Shown piece after piece: positions 35,901 to 46,554 of a DNA stretch of 64,000 bases. The notes under the pieces were generated by a model. That model ran no database searches. It was not told the DNA's origin and was given only the letters and a program-made list of their open reading frames with translations. Source of the DNA: Parelaphostrongylus tenuis (lineage: Eukaryota > Nematoda > Chromadorea > Rhabditida > Metastrongylidae); NCBI GenBank assembly GCA_019055375.1, contig JAHQIW010005386.1, forward strand, positions 248,001 to 312,000. The letters run 5' to 3'. Every line of letters begins with the position of its first letter. The first letter of the stretch is position 1. Position numbers and translations under genes: made by a program.

Positions 35901-37242
35901 CATACGTACTTACATACATTCACCAACATAGAGCACAGACACGGACACCGACATGCACGTGCTGACACACACACGCCAACATCCACCGATACAAAGACTC
36001 GCCGACATTTGCACACACAAGACATCCACCGACATACATACACACACACAACACATTCACATATTCCGACACACGCCGACATACGCACACACGTACACAC
36101 CTGCACAATATTCCGGGCACCTGCACAGCGACGATAGAACTCTACTTCCTTCTGAGCGGCACGAATTTCTTTTTCATCCCTGCCTCGCTTGACAGCAACA
36201 CTCCGACCAGCGCGCGTTCTTCCAGGGTGTATCTAAAAGAGGAGGATAACAAGGTAACAAATCGAAACCATATCTTGAATCGATTCCTTTTCATCTATCT
36301 GATGTGTCAATGGGAACGAACTCACAGTGGTAGCGACGATGTTCACAATGCAATAGGTTCAACCTATTCAAGCTCTGGTTCAACCTGGCACCGGGCCCAC
36401 TAAACTCCCGTCCTACCCATGGCCGGGAAATTGGTACTGGATTTGTCTGGACCAGACCACTTCATAATGCATACGGAAACGGCCTAGCAAGGCTATTCCT
36501 CTATTCTAGGGATATCCAATAGCGAGAATGAATTATAGTAACAATAGATCGACAATCAAGTATTAGTAGTAGAGATCCAATTACATATCCAGTCGTTGTC
36601 GACTTAACTGGGGCGTAGTTCCTTAGTGTGCTTACTGGACCAAAGCCGACGACGTTTGGCTGCTGACAGCTGCAATGCCTTATATGGAAGAGATAGCAGC
36701 AAACCGGTGCCCACGTTGGTGCAACGGTAGCGCGCGCCTCGTCATAGGTGAAATAGTGGTTTAGCCCCTGTCTGTGGTCCAAAATTTCATCTACCACTCA
36801 GCATCCTTGGATAGATGGTTTCTCCAAGGATAGTCGATTCGATCAACAATAAAATTCATCTATGACGAGGTCGAAAATTCTCAAATATCAGCCACAACAC
36901 ACACCCAAAACATCGATGACCGTCCTGGACGATGGATGCGAGGAAACGAATCGAATGTGAAAAACGTGTTGTGATCTAATTTCGAGCAATGTCATACTTC
37001 TCATATCACGTCCTTTTAAAAATTGCTGAGGTCACAGTACTTAAACCTTTGTCTTGACTTAGTTTTACTCTCCAGAATCTGGTTCAGACTTATCAAGAGC
37101 AAATTCTCGGACTACCCCAAAAATTTCAAAACATCGAGCAAAATTGAAAAAAAAATATTTGAGACCTTACATTTCCAAATGCACCGCTACCAATTGTTTT
37201 ACTGAAATCAATGGAATATTCGTCGCCGTCTCGGGAAATCAT
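26944..37242 (-). CDS. ikke-1: TBK1/IKK-epsilon-like serine/threonine protein kinase
   Basis: IKK-related kinases combine an N-terminal kinase domain, a ubiquitin-like fold and coiled coils. Minus-strand exons seen: 37242-37171 (start MISRDGDEYSIDFSKTIG, glycine loop GSGAFG); 36232-36101 (VAVK lysine at 36190-36188, alpha-C EIRAAQKEVEF); 35335-35176; about 34970-34839 (ERGIAHRDIKHLNILVF, HRD loop); 34754-34657 (FKFCDMGVSSF, DMG in place of DFG, then GTPNAL); 31738-31559 (CDLWSLGCTVYFVATGKFPF); 31477-31438; 31301-31117; 31058-30865 (ubiquitin-like region, EYRLIYGNKLEVL); 30806-30667; 30594-30478; more distal helical exons to 27690-27533, 27473-27347, about 27183-27095 and 27030-26944 (stop TAA). 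An exon between 34657 and 31738 seems missing or unrecognised, and several phases do not close. The TBK1/IKK-epsilon affinity is firm from the LWSLG and C-terminal blocks; the symbol follows neighbourhood with NAXD. Confidence 0.8.
28141..28275 (+). mobile_element. 3'-end fragment of the RTE element
   Basis: Matches 2610-2775 of the left-hand RTE copy with an internal deletion: CCGATTTCTT, GAAAGAAGATATGA, AATGGAA, GGTACTCGCT, then ATCGACGGGACGACAGGTGA and the GATACAG tail. A 5'-truncated insertion is typical of target-primed reverse transcription. It sits in an intron of the kinase gene, in antisense orientation. Confidence 0.8.
29060..29195 (-). repeat. Degenerate S3-type repeat
   Basis: Shares the TTCTTTATTTTACC end and a tRNA-like head remnant (reverse strand GCACGGGTTGGACTACCGG) with the S3 copies at 34.3 and 26.1 kb. 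It lies in a kinase intron. Confidence 0.4.
32129..32171 (-). ncRNA. Hammerhead ribozyme, family A (dimer copy 1)
   Basis: Read on the minus strand: stem I 5' strand GCCCGA; core CTGACGA; stem II GATC-ACAA-GATC (four pairs); GAAA; palindromic stem III ACACGTGT; cleavage nucleotide A (complement of 32135); stem I 3' strand TCGGGC, a perfect 6-bp partner of GCCCGA. Every invariant hammerhead position is satisfied. Only the lack of a loop in stem III is unusual, implying pairing between two ribozymes. Confidence 0.85.
32443..32485 (-). ncRNA. Hammerhead ribozyme, family A (dimer copy 2)
   Basis: Identical to the motif at 32129-32171 except for loop II, which reads GCAA in place of ACAA. Stem II GATC/GATC, stem I GCCCGA/TCGGGC, the CTGACGA and GAAA boxes and ACACGTGT are all retained. 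The variant GCAA is a stable GNRA tetraloop. Confidence 0.85.
32694..32960 (-). other. Anonymous open frame in the kinase intron
   Basis: An 88-codon frame with TEILLTALWFAARSVYHYF. I first considered it as kinase C-lobe, but the LWSLG exon at 31738-31559 fills that role. It has no recognised domain. Confidence 0.2.
33890..34180 (+). repeat. Family D-related repeat end
   Basis: Contains GATGACTAACACTTTTATAAG and GTTCAGCGAAAGG, a diverged version of the family D right end. The complementary left end was not located. Confidence 0.35.
34270..34465 (-). repeat. S3-type SINE copy
   Basis: Begins TTCTTTATTTTACC, includes CAGTGTTATGATGTTTAAC and a degraded head (GGTGGGATTTGGATCC), in the same order as the copies at 26.1 and 57.6 kb. 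Confidence 0.5.
35640..36100. repeat. Compound microsatellite: ATATGT/ACACAC and CCGACA-rich
   Basis: TACATA/TATATG repeats pass into imperfect ACACATACA and CCGACATACAC-type repeats. It directly abuts the donor of kinase exon 36232-36101 and lies in the following intron. The many Tyr/Ile- or Thr/His-rich open frames on both strands come from this repeat and are not genes. Confidence 0.9.
36683..36803 (+). repeat. S3 tRNA-like SINE head
   Basis: Has TTGGTGCAACGGTAGCGCG, an A-box-like match, a degraded B box (GTGGTTTAGCCCCTG) and then CTACCACTCAGCATCCTTGG, the segment that follows other S3 heads. It is in a kinase intron, antisense to the gene. Confidence 0.5.
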
Positions 37243-38766
37243 TTTGTATGGAATAAACTTTTCCCTGAAATGTAACAGACTGTGCGAAGTTTGCCGTATA
37301 AATAACATGATATTCCTCGAGGACACAAAAGAAACTGCCTCCTATAATTCAATTCGCTACTGACAAGCAATACATCTTGGATAATATTAACGAGATAGCA
37401 CAAGAATGTAACCAGTTGAATTGTTGTCTACGATGACAGTTCTTCCATAAAAACGTATTTGATTAGAGTATTTAATCAACATCATCGTATGAGTATGAAA
37501 TACTTATTCTGTACATATATCATTTGACGCTTTGCACTTATATTCTCTCATCTTCTTGATGTCATTTACTATGCAATTCTGTGCAGATTTCGTTATACTA
37601 TACTTTGTGGGGGGCATGAATTGGGCAAAGACCACTATGCTCGCGCATGTGAATCAATCTTCTTTTCCTTGCTGCGTTTCAGATAAACGGTTTTTTCGGG
37701 ATATAATGCACAGTAGAGGAAATTCTCTGTTCGGAGAGAGATATGCGAGTGTGAAATAAAGGAATTTTCTTTCTACAACAACGTCAAGAAGTTTTCGAAA
37801 ACCGGCCGGGTGGGGATGTAGCCAGAGATTTAAGCTTTCGATAAATTACTAACACTCCGATAAAAAGTTCCTGTCCAGCGAATGAGGTCGGATATACATT
37901 TGTCCCCTTATAACCGAAAAGAACCAAAAATCTTCGTACAAGTTTTCACACATTTGATCATTAGAACTCCTATCGTACCACATCTAAAGTGCTTCTTGCA
38001 GCGGGGAATTTGTAGGGACTTTGTAATAAGGACGCGCTCAGTGATTGGATCCTCGTTCAACGTCTATCGAATCTCCGCAAATAGTCAGTCGTATTCCCAT
38101 ACTGTCGTGATTTACCTACATTAACTATCTGGTTTTTGTCGTATGTCTATCCTTTCTCAATTGAATCCTCTTGAACATTCGGCTCAAGCTGTCGCATGAT
38201 TTCACATCAACATTTATTATTACCTATCCCTAGGAGCGATAATATCACTTCCAAATGAACTTTCAGTGCAAGCTACAAGGTGCTTTCTCATCGAAGTGTG
38301 ATTTGTGGATTCTTATCTTCCAACTTTTCTTCCCATAGGTCGTTCGTCTGTAACCCTTTGTGCTCACACTTTTTTGTCAACTATACGGCTTTTTCTTTTC
38401 CTTCAATAAAGCGTTTCCTCGGACGAAGCTTTGTCTTCAGTCAGTATTTGCCGTGACTATAAAGCTCTCCTAAATCACGCCCACAAAAGCTCCATTAGCC
38501 TAAAGTTCGACATCGACGCAACTTCCAGCTCTCTTGACTCATTATATCATACTGATCATAATTCAACATGGCTCATGTTGTCGTGTATTTTATCTATGTG
38601 TACAGTTACTGCTTTATGCATTATGAAGCTCCTGTGATTCGTCCATGAACTAGGGTCGAGGCATCAAGTTAAATTCACATCTATTACATCATCATGTACC
38701 GTTATTATCGCGTTACATGTCGATATTGTTATTACTTCAAAACTTTAATAATCTGATCCGCCATCA
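37243..38766. other. Upstream region of the kinase gene
   Basis: A TTTCAG acceptor-like site lies about 30 bp 5' of the kinase start and could accept a spliced leader or a 5' UTR exon. A family D right end is at 37830-37925 (CTAACACTCCGATAAAAAG, CCAGCGAATGAGGTCGG). No other gene is seen. Confidence 0.4.
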
Positions 38767-39004
38767 CAGTGTTTTTCTTCTTTTTTTTTTCACTGTGCGG
38801 ATCCCAGTACGTCTACTAGCATTCAATTCGTTTTTCGTCTTCTTCTTGAACGGCGTAGAATACTGGCTGACCAAGTCTCCTTGCAAGCTCGAGGATAACC
38901 TTGCTGTGGTGTTCCATAGGACGTTGTTGTTGACTGCCGGAGAGAAGTGGAGGGTGGAGCTCGGCTCCACGCGCACCGCGACCAAGATCACTCTACTCTG
39001 CCAC
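38767..39004 (-). mobile_element. tRNA-derived SINE-like element, family S2
   Basis: On the minus strand: a degraded A box (CGTGGCAGAGTAGAGTGA), GGAGCCGAGCTCCACC near the B-box position, TCCGGCAGTCAACAACAACG, and the CACTGTGATGGCGGATC 3' end. It aligns along its length with the copies at 13338, 18565 and 49258. Confidence 0.7.
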
Positions 39005-40133
39005 GGCGCATCCGTTATTGCTATGGTATTCTTATAATCATTATATAATGTAAGTTGTCACTAAGAAGATAATATTGTTCATTATGGCGATCCATACTGC
39101 TCCTTGATTCCCGGATCAACATTGTTTATTAGTGGAATGAAGCTAAAATCATTCAATGGCACTCATTCCGACTTATTAGACCCACGTGACAGGAACATCA
39201 ATACATTAGATCGAGCAAACAATATACAGCGGATACTCATTCGCAGCCATTAGCAAACTCTAACTACTCTAATGGAGTGCAGCTGAAGCTAAGCTACTCT
39301 CACGCAATCTCCACTGAAGCGATCATGGAGCTCTTCATCTCACTGAGGTCAGCAAATTGCTACCACATTGGTCTGGAAGATAGCAACACTGACTTGATAC
39401 ACCGGTAGGCCACCGTAGCTTACTGCATAGGTAGATACACAATATCGCACGATGTACGGTGATTAGGACGCTTTGAAACCATTTTAGAGTTCTTACGCTC
39501 TTTTTAAGCTTTTATCTTAATTTATGAGCCCAATATAGTATGATAATCTTAGAAAATCAATTCATGTCGAAGCTGATAAGATTACCAAAATTCATACCGA
39601 CATAAATGAGACGTTGTGGATGTGACAGGAATTAGTGGGAATTGTGTCCAGTCACCTTCAAGAACGCTTATTGGGGTCCAACACATTTCTCATCACTGAG
39701 CGATTGATCACCGCCGATGCTTCAGGCTTGAGATCTGCTCGGTGGTAAACTGAATTCAAAAATTCTTTGGAGGCTGCTCATGTCCGTGTGACGTCAAGAC
39801 AGTATCGCTTCGTTTATAACAGTTCACGAACGTTTCTTTGCTTTTGATTTATATTTTGAAAAGCATTGCACTTTCCGATGAGGTGGTTCAATTCAATCGA
39901 TTTCAAGCCACAAGATGCGGTAACACACCAGATTTGAGGAATAACTTCTGTCATGATTGTTGGCCAGTCTACGGTGAACACTGAAGTGCCTATCAATGAC
40001 ATGGTAGATCCCGAACTTGGTGAAGTGCACAGAATCGGAACTCTAATCATGCAAACTGATTCACTGCGTTTTGTCCTTTTCTCTATTTAAGACTTGCACG
40101 AGTTGGTAATTTCTTCTTTTCCTCAAAACTTAT
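39005..40133. other. Gene-free stretch
   Basis: A degraded S1-like piece may lie at 39310-39430 (ATTGGTCTGGAAGATAGCA, GGCCACCGTAGCT). The open frame 39814-40050 (minus) has no recognised domain. Confidence 0.35.
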
Positions 40134-40170
40134 GGCTAACGTTTCGGCGGCAACGCCTTCGTCAGAGCCT
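40134..40170 (-). ncRNA. Hammerhead-like ribozyme, family B (Penelope-type)
   Basis: On the minus strand: AGGCT, core CTGACGA, one extra A, stem II GGCG/CGCC with a TTGC loop, GAAA, a self-complementary ACGT as stem III, then T and AGCC. Stem I pairs GGCT with AGCC. Very short, loopless stem III is a known feature of hammerheads in Penelope-like elements, which act as dimers. The unpaired A after the core is also present in the family B copies at 21715 and 62489. Confidence 0.62.
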
Positions 40171-40984
40171 GGACGTATAAATCATACCATATCAAATATC
40201 TCATATATCACTGCGTTTTCATCGCATGGAATAGAAAAACTATGGGCCAGAAAGGGGTATGATTTCATAAACAAAAAGTTTGGCCGCAGTTACCAATTCG
40301 ACAGAGAAATACTTTTGCCGTGAACCACGTTGGCTAATGGCTATTCTGATATAGCGCATGAGAAGAAAAAAGTATGTCATTTTATGACATAAACACTGAT
40401 TACAATTCTTTAATTAAAATAAAAAAGGTTTTCACTGAGCGGTAAGAACAACAGATTAGAGGAAAATTTCTTGGCGTTTTCCTTTTCTGTTCCTAATGAA
40501 AACTGATAGAATGAACGACAAAAAAATATCTCCCTAGTAATGAAAAGCAATTTGAACAGTAATGCTGACAAGACTATTTTATTACGCTGCTACTATACTT
40601 TTGTAATCAATTGGCCAACAAATTGGTGTCTGGTAAAGGTCTCAATTAGCAAAAAGTCGACAACAGAATGAAGAGCCTTCCTTTACAAATATTCCAATTC
40701 TAGGTTATTGATGGTGTCGTACCAATCATAGATACACCGAGCTACGCTCAAAGATGGAGAACTTCGTGACTAAGAGTTTTGAATAAGACTATCACTACTG
40801 GCTAAAGATGTTGGGGATGCAAAAGAGTATCCGCAACAACTGTGGATTTTGAGCATGAAAAGGCGGTCAGCTTTCTTGGCGTTCAAAAGAATTTTTATCT
40901 GAAAGCATAAGAGCATAAGTTAACCTATACATTGTACTTCGATCGCTCCATGCTCCATCTACGTGCACTCACACCTCGGCAAGG

Positions 40985-41105
40985 CAAGACATGTATTTCT
41001 GATACCCCGCGGAACTGACAACCGAAAAGCAGCCCTCAACTGACGAGGTTGGAAGGCCGAAACACGTGCAATGCACTGTATAAGTGCCACAACAAATCTC
41101 ATGAA
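40985..41105 (+). repeat. Family A fragment with hammerhead-like core
   Basis: CTGACGA (41040-41046), stem II GGTT/GGCC with a GGAA loop, GAAA and ACACGTGC are retained, but U16.1 is replaced by C and stem I does not pair. The rest of the family A unit is missing. Confidence 0.55.
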
Positions 41106-43200
41106 AGGTTCAAAATATGCTATCAGATCATATTGTTTTACACGAGATCTCAAAAACATTCGAAAAGACATGTGTTTCTAATAGCCGGCCTTCACAAATT
41201 ATCTCGTCACCGAGAAGTCTTATAGCACCTGAAGCCGGCAGCATAAGATGGAGACATCTGAACAATCCCCTCACTACCCATCAACACATCGGCTCGATTT
41301 TTGCAAGACAAATTTTAATTAAGCCCACTGGTTCTGAAACATGCATCTCTATCGTCACTGAAAGTAAATTCGAGAAGAACATCCTGAATTTAACCGAAGT
41401 CTGTTACTCCAGTATCGTACTTTTATAAAACGATCAAGGTAGCTCATGCGCTTTACTAAACTAAAATCCCATTGAATGTCTAATTTTTTCGACCTATTTC
41501 ATTTGCCCAACTATCAGATTACCAGTCTTTATAATAATTTTCTTTTGTCTAAACACCAAGTTTAGTCCTAATCGTCATCTATTTTCATTTGGACGCCTCA
41601 AAAATTGCACAGACCTCTTTTGAGTGAACATGTAGTCTACAACACAATCACTATTTTCTTGTCTTCGTAACTGTTATCCATCGTTTTACGTGATAGTACA
41701 ATTCTAGCCATGTGACTCTACGTATCATGATAAAGGAGATGGATTATACCACTCAAAAAGGCAAGAACTCACAATTGTGGAGTTCTACTGGATCTCAAAA
41801 ACGAGCTATAATTCGAAGATCTCAACTGCAACTTTAGTTCCAGTGTTGTGTGTGTAACTCTATTTCAAAAGGCAAGCATCTGTGGATAACGTACAAAAAT
41901 CGTCGATGTCGTTGAGAGATCAGTCCACGTCTCGGTTGCACAGCACGAAGCTGAAACAGCGTCCAACTGAGCAGACAGCCTAGCAGACGCATGGGAACTC
42001 AGGTCCGTCAAGCACAAATGCAGCACACTAGTACTCGCCACACTTGGTGTTCTGTCCACGATGTCCTGCGGTGAGACAACAGTGACAGGCGATAAAATCC
42101 TAGGCTTCACTAATATTCAATGACAGACTAAGAAACAGCGCACCAATTGTCACGTCCTACTATAGGCCATAATTTACATCAAATTTCACGTCTTAAATTC
42201 AAAGATGATAAAGAACAAGAAGACCGACATATTACACATTAAGTAGACAAATGCAGAGCTACGATCTATGCTGATAGCGTAGCGAAATACTGACTACTTC
42301 ATCGCATAAACTCAAGTCGACCATCACGTTGATTGAGAAGAGATCCGATCACTATTTCTAACCAATTGCTCTTCAACGTGGTGTCAAAGAAGGACACGAA
42401 GGGTCAATTGCCACATACCAAGCCGCCTAGCTAATGAGATTAGATTAGATGCATTCCAAAGCATGCTGACACAACTTGGAAATATTAGACCACTGTCAGA
42501 CAATGTCTCCCTACGCGTTTTCCGTAACCAGTTGGATAAAGTGATTCACAAGAGAAAGTTTCTCATGCATATGTTTTTCGCAGACAGCAAAACAAAAACA
42601 GAAACGGCCAAAGAAGAAAAATGAAAGTATGCCAAGTTTTGAAAGATAGATGAGAGAACTGAGGGAACCGTTAGATGGCCTCGGTTTAGAACAAGTGTTT
42701 ATCATAGAAATTCACCTTTTCGAAAGAAACGAGCGGCTGAAAACTTGGATCACTCCAGAGATAAATTCAAATAGAGATCGATCACTTTCATGATAACAGG
42801 TTTTGACATCTACTCAACGCAACAATATCCACACTTCTTACCTAAAATTTTCTGTAATCGATCCAATCACCCTATCTTCGGGTTAAGTAATCGGTAAAGT
42901 CATAAGCAAGTGAAAAATGCATTGTCATTGCCAAAGAAGAAAAAACAAGTCATATATGATGAAAATACTGATGAGCAAATCACCTCTCAGATCAGCGGTG
43001 AACTGAGGGCACCAACGAAGGACTATGAGATTTTCGCCAAAGAATTACAAATTTCGAGTTTTCATTGAAACTTCACAAGCACAGATCGCATATCCATCAC
43101 CACAATGAAGTTGTTTCAAAAAAGGAAGAAACTGAAGCCAAGTCGATTTGACTGCACCACTTCCAATAGGTCGTGTTGGCACACATCCTAACTAAACTTG
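41106..43200. other. Gene-free stretch with anonymous frames
   Basis: Frames at 41117-41428 (plus) and 41865-42110 (minus) show no domain. A plus-strand segment at 42440-42630 (RLDAFQSMLTQLGNIRPLSD) could be a remnant of a retroelement capsid-like gene, but this is a guess. Confidence 0.3.
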
Positions 43201-43314
43201 CTTTGATGGGTTGGGAAAAAGTCCTGAGAAAATGCTTGTAACTTTTTTGGGTGTCGGCCATTCCTTGTGATTTTCAGCTCATTCGAAAGCCCGTCTTCTC
43301 CCGCGTAGATTGGT

Positions 43315-43500
43315 ATGCCATTTATTTATTTATTTCAAGATGAGAGTTAACAAGCGAGCAAATTAGGTTGTTGATGATGCACGAATGGCTGTTAGGTTCA
43401 AATGCAACGGTGGCAAGTGAACACATCAATCTGGCTTGGGCTCGCTTGCTAACTCCATCTTGAAATAAGTAGATAAATTATATACCAATCAATGCGGAAG
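43315..43500. repeat. Imperfect inverted repeat
   Basis: GTATGCCATTTATTTATTTA with ATTTCAAGATGAGAGTTAAC near 43310-43350 pairs loosely with GTTAGCTC-type sequence and AACTCCATCTTGAAATAAG near 43450-43490. It lies just 5' of the mariner remnant M3 and may be part of that insertion or a separate fold-back element. Confidence 0.4.
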
Positions 43501-43592
43501 AAGACGGGCTTTCAAATGAACCCAAAAACACAAAAAATGCCGACACCCGAAAATTTACAAGCTTTTTCTCTGCACTTTTTCCCCAACTTATT

Positions 43593-43990
43593 AAGATGGA
43601 GCTGTGTTCTGAACAAACTTTCCTGCTACTCATTCACGAATGGCGGGTAGGGGAAGATGCTAATGAAGCGGAGCGTAGGATTAATGGAGCTTGAGGCTCT
43701 GAATAGTAAGCGAACTTGTTCCCAAGACAGCTCCATCCTAGAGCAAGTATAGGCAAGTCATATACCGAAATAATCGCAAGAAAATGTGCAATTGAGAATT
43801 GATACCCTAATAACGCACTTAAATTGCAAAAATCAGATTAAAGAACTAAAACGGCACGAAGTATCCATACAACCTATCAGTATGATTGGTTATAAGTTTC
43901 CATTTTCAGAAAACCCTGATTACAATACTATGTGCATAAAAGTTGGTCACAGCTACCGAAAAAAATACCCAGTCTGGAGGAAAAACCTTT
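43593..43990 (+). pseudogene. Internally deleted mariner remnant (M3), same family as M1
   Basis: Starts with an ATGGAGCTGTGTTCTGAACA segment equivalent to M1's MELLSEQ, then CACGAATGGCGGGTAGG and AATGAAGCGGAGCGTAGGAT (the NASEATHKI region). It continues through GAGCAAGTATAGGCAAGTCA and the AAATTGCAAAAATCAGATTA block that M1 also has at 10470-10500. Both copies share the same internal junction. Confidence 0.65.
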
Positions 43991-44096
43991 GATAATTTTG
44001 AGAAAATATCTCTTCCTTCGACCGCTTTTTTATAGACCTTGTTCAAACAATCACAATATGATAAGGATATAACATGTTTTGAGCCATTAGGTCTAA

Positions 44097-44145
44097 GCGC
44101 TATATAGACGCCTGTTTCGTCCGACAGGGACTCGTCAGTAGCATC
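44097..44145 (-). ncRNA. Hammerhead ribozyme motif, family C copy 1
   Basis: On the minus strand: GATGCTA, CTGACGA, stem II GTCC-CTGTC-GGAC (four perfect pairs), GAAA, stem III ACAGG with TCTAT (one mismatch, one G-T), cleavage nucleotide A, then TAGCGC pairing with TGCTA to form stem I. All catalytic boxes are intact. Confidence 0.68.
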
Positions 44146-44223
44146 GTCTCTCGGTTCAGCCAATCCCTTGAGGCTATACCCTCTATGAAGGAATTGATGG
44201 CGAGAAATAAAGCCCAGATGATG

Positions 44224-44276
44224 GATGATTACTGATGGGACCGGTAGGACGAAACAGGTGCCTGCCTGTATAACAC
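44224..44276 (+). ncRNA. Hammerhead motif, family C copy 2, core mutated
   Basis: The core is CTGATGG, with the last A changed to G, and stem II is damaged (GACC/GGAC). It preserves the best stem III of the family, ACAGG pairing perfectly with CCTGT, followed by A and TAA, which pairs with TTA before the core. Confidence 0.5.
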
Positions 44277-44506
44277 TTTGATCTAATTGCTCAAAACGTG
44301 TTATATCCTTATCAGATTATTATTGTTTGCATAAGGTCTATGAAAAAGCGGTCGAATGAAGAGGTATGATTCACTTTAGAAGGCAAAAGCTCGGCTGCCG
44401 GTCACTACAATGTCAGGTAAATCCATCATCTGACTTACGATAACTTGCTCGGCGTCGATTCCTTCATAGGGAGTATAGCCTCAAGGGATCGGCTGAACCT
44501 AGGGAC

Positions 44507-44556
44507 GGTGCTACTGATGAGTCCCGGTAGGATGAAACAGGAGTCTGAATAGCATT
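44507..44556 (+). ncRNA. Hammerhead ribozyme motif, family C copy 3
   Basis: GGTGCTA, CTGATGA, stem II GTCC-CGGTA-GGAT (last pair G-T), GAAA, stem III ACAGG with TCTGA, then A and TAGCATT. Stem I pairs seven positions (GGTGCTA with TAGCATT, two G-T). The U of the cleavage triplet is A here, which probably abolishes cleavage. Confidence 0.55.
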
Positions 44557-44620
44557 TAGACCTAATGGCTCGTAACATATTATATCCTTATCAGACTATC
44601 TTTATGATTATAGTTTAGAT

Positions 44621-46554
44621 CAGGCACATTGAACGTAACTGCAATTCATAGCACTTCCAATCGGATTCGGAATTCATAAAAGTGGAACTCTCTTCCGAGT
44701 TGGTGTTTTGTACGTGGCTGAGCACCATGTTCACAACAGACCATCACCATGCAATTGAAAATTGATTTCAATGCGATGTTATGGTTGAAGCGGACGTTAT
44801 GAGTTGAAGAGCCGAGAGTACACCTGTGGTATTACAAAACCCTGCAAGTTTCTTCGGCTACAACCTCGTCAAAAGCAATGAGAACAAAAGGTTTGGTACT
44901 ACAACTGTGACGTTTTTTGAAACCCTTCAACAGCTGAGACCGCTAGGCAACATTGGCGTTCGCACGAAATAAGTCTATTGACGTCTTCATGAGTCAGTGG
45001 ACGGTTAGTGAGTGCAGAACGTGAATCATCTGAGCGAAGATCAAGTGAACTTAGAAGAAAAATTGAGGTGAAGAAAGTTAAAAACTCGTATTTTGTTGAG
45101 TGAGATACAGAATGGGCCTTGCGGATGTCGCCATGTTAGAAACTGAACAACATCATGGACGCCGATTGCGCTAGACAGAAACTTACGGAAAATGTGCTGG
45201 ATGGGGACCGTACCAGCAGTATTGACGGACCATTCAAGCACTACTGTTTCCAAGTAAAACTCTGCACCAAAATTTCCAAATTCGCTATTCCCATTCAACT
45301 TTCGGATGGATGAATTTCGCCATCAGTTTCTTCCATAAACTTCTGTGTTAACAGCATAAGTAGTGAGACATTGTCCAAACCAGACGATATTGGAATGTTA
45401 CTGCATAGCTCAAAGCATTTTTACTTAACATTAAGGAGGAGAAGCCGAGTTTAAGCAACCAGGGTGTCACTTGACTATCAAAAAAACTATTCAAATAATC
45501 CTATTTATTGGGGAAGTACGCAAAGGTCATACCATAGCATCATACCACCGCTGGAGGCGGTCAGGTAAAATGATTCCATTTGCTCATGAGAGCATTCGTG
45601 AAATATAAAGACGTGAACAAGCGATGATATGATATGGCTAGTGTTTTTCTCTTCAATACTTTAACTGGAACACCTCATTTACGCGAGAAACGGTACTTAC
45701 TAATTCAAATATGAGCTTGTTCCAACTCTGCAGTCAGGCTTATTGACTCAGCCTACATCCAGAGTTGTATTCTGCTACAAATACACAATCAGTGATTACG
45801 CATACGCGAGAATTTTATAATCCGAGAAAAACATGGATTGCTGTTCGCAGATTTCCCATGATTTCTTTCCAGATTAAAACTTTTTTCGAGGTTGCCTCTA
45901 AAAACTTTTTTGCGCATATAGTGCCTATAGACTCATGGACGCTCCTGCAACCAGTTATAACCGGTCGTATCAAGTTGAATGCCGTCCAATCGACTCAGAT
46001 CTCGATGTTAAGAGTATAAATGTGGGAACAATGTCGAAACCAGACAACGTCAAATGTTATTGTACAGCTCGAAAGCACATTCGATGCTGCGTTGAGCGAG
46101 TGAAACCAATGAAAATTAATAAAAAAAATAGGCTAATACACATATGATGGAAACACCACTGAGAAATTGACTGACAACAATAACTATGTTCTTTAACGTG
46201 CAAAATTTGTATCACCATGGTATCTGGCCTATGGAAATTGATAAAGAAGAAAAAAGTATGTGATAGATCGAGCGTTGATTGAGCAGGACAAGAACATATG
46301 GTGAAAGGAGAGAAGCTGAGTCATCCAACGGACGTGTCATCTAGCCATCAATAATACTTTTTGTTACAGCGATTCAAAATACAGATTAATAAAAATGATA
46401 TAGTAAATAAATGAATAATAAAAAATAATATGTAACTCGCATACTATGAGTAACACGATTCAGAATCGATATTCAGAGGCATCTTTTGACCTGATCTGGG
46501 TAGGGGAAACGCGCGAAAAAATATGAAAAGGCATCGATGATTCACTAAAATGAT
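44621..46554. other. Gene-free stretch
   Basis: Anonymous open frames (45041-45298, 45765-46147) have no domain. Nothing else supported. Confidence 0.35.

Larger units (their letters stand above)
44014..44620. repeat. Family C ribozyme-bearing cluster: one inverted and two direct units
   Basis: The segment 44014-44170 is the inverted equivalent of 44230-44370 (shared ATAAGGATATAACATG-type and AAAAAGCGGTCGAA blocks), forming a fold-back. A further unit at 44450-44610 is in direct orientation to the second, with equivalent ribozyme cores 282 bp apart (44232 and 44514). Each unit carries one hammerhead-like motif. Confidence 0.75.

Noticed and set aside
35516..36192. Several overlapping open frames on both strands
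   Set aside because: They encode only Tyr/Ile/Thr/His/Cys periodic peptides from the ACATAT and CCGACA microsatellites.
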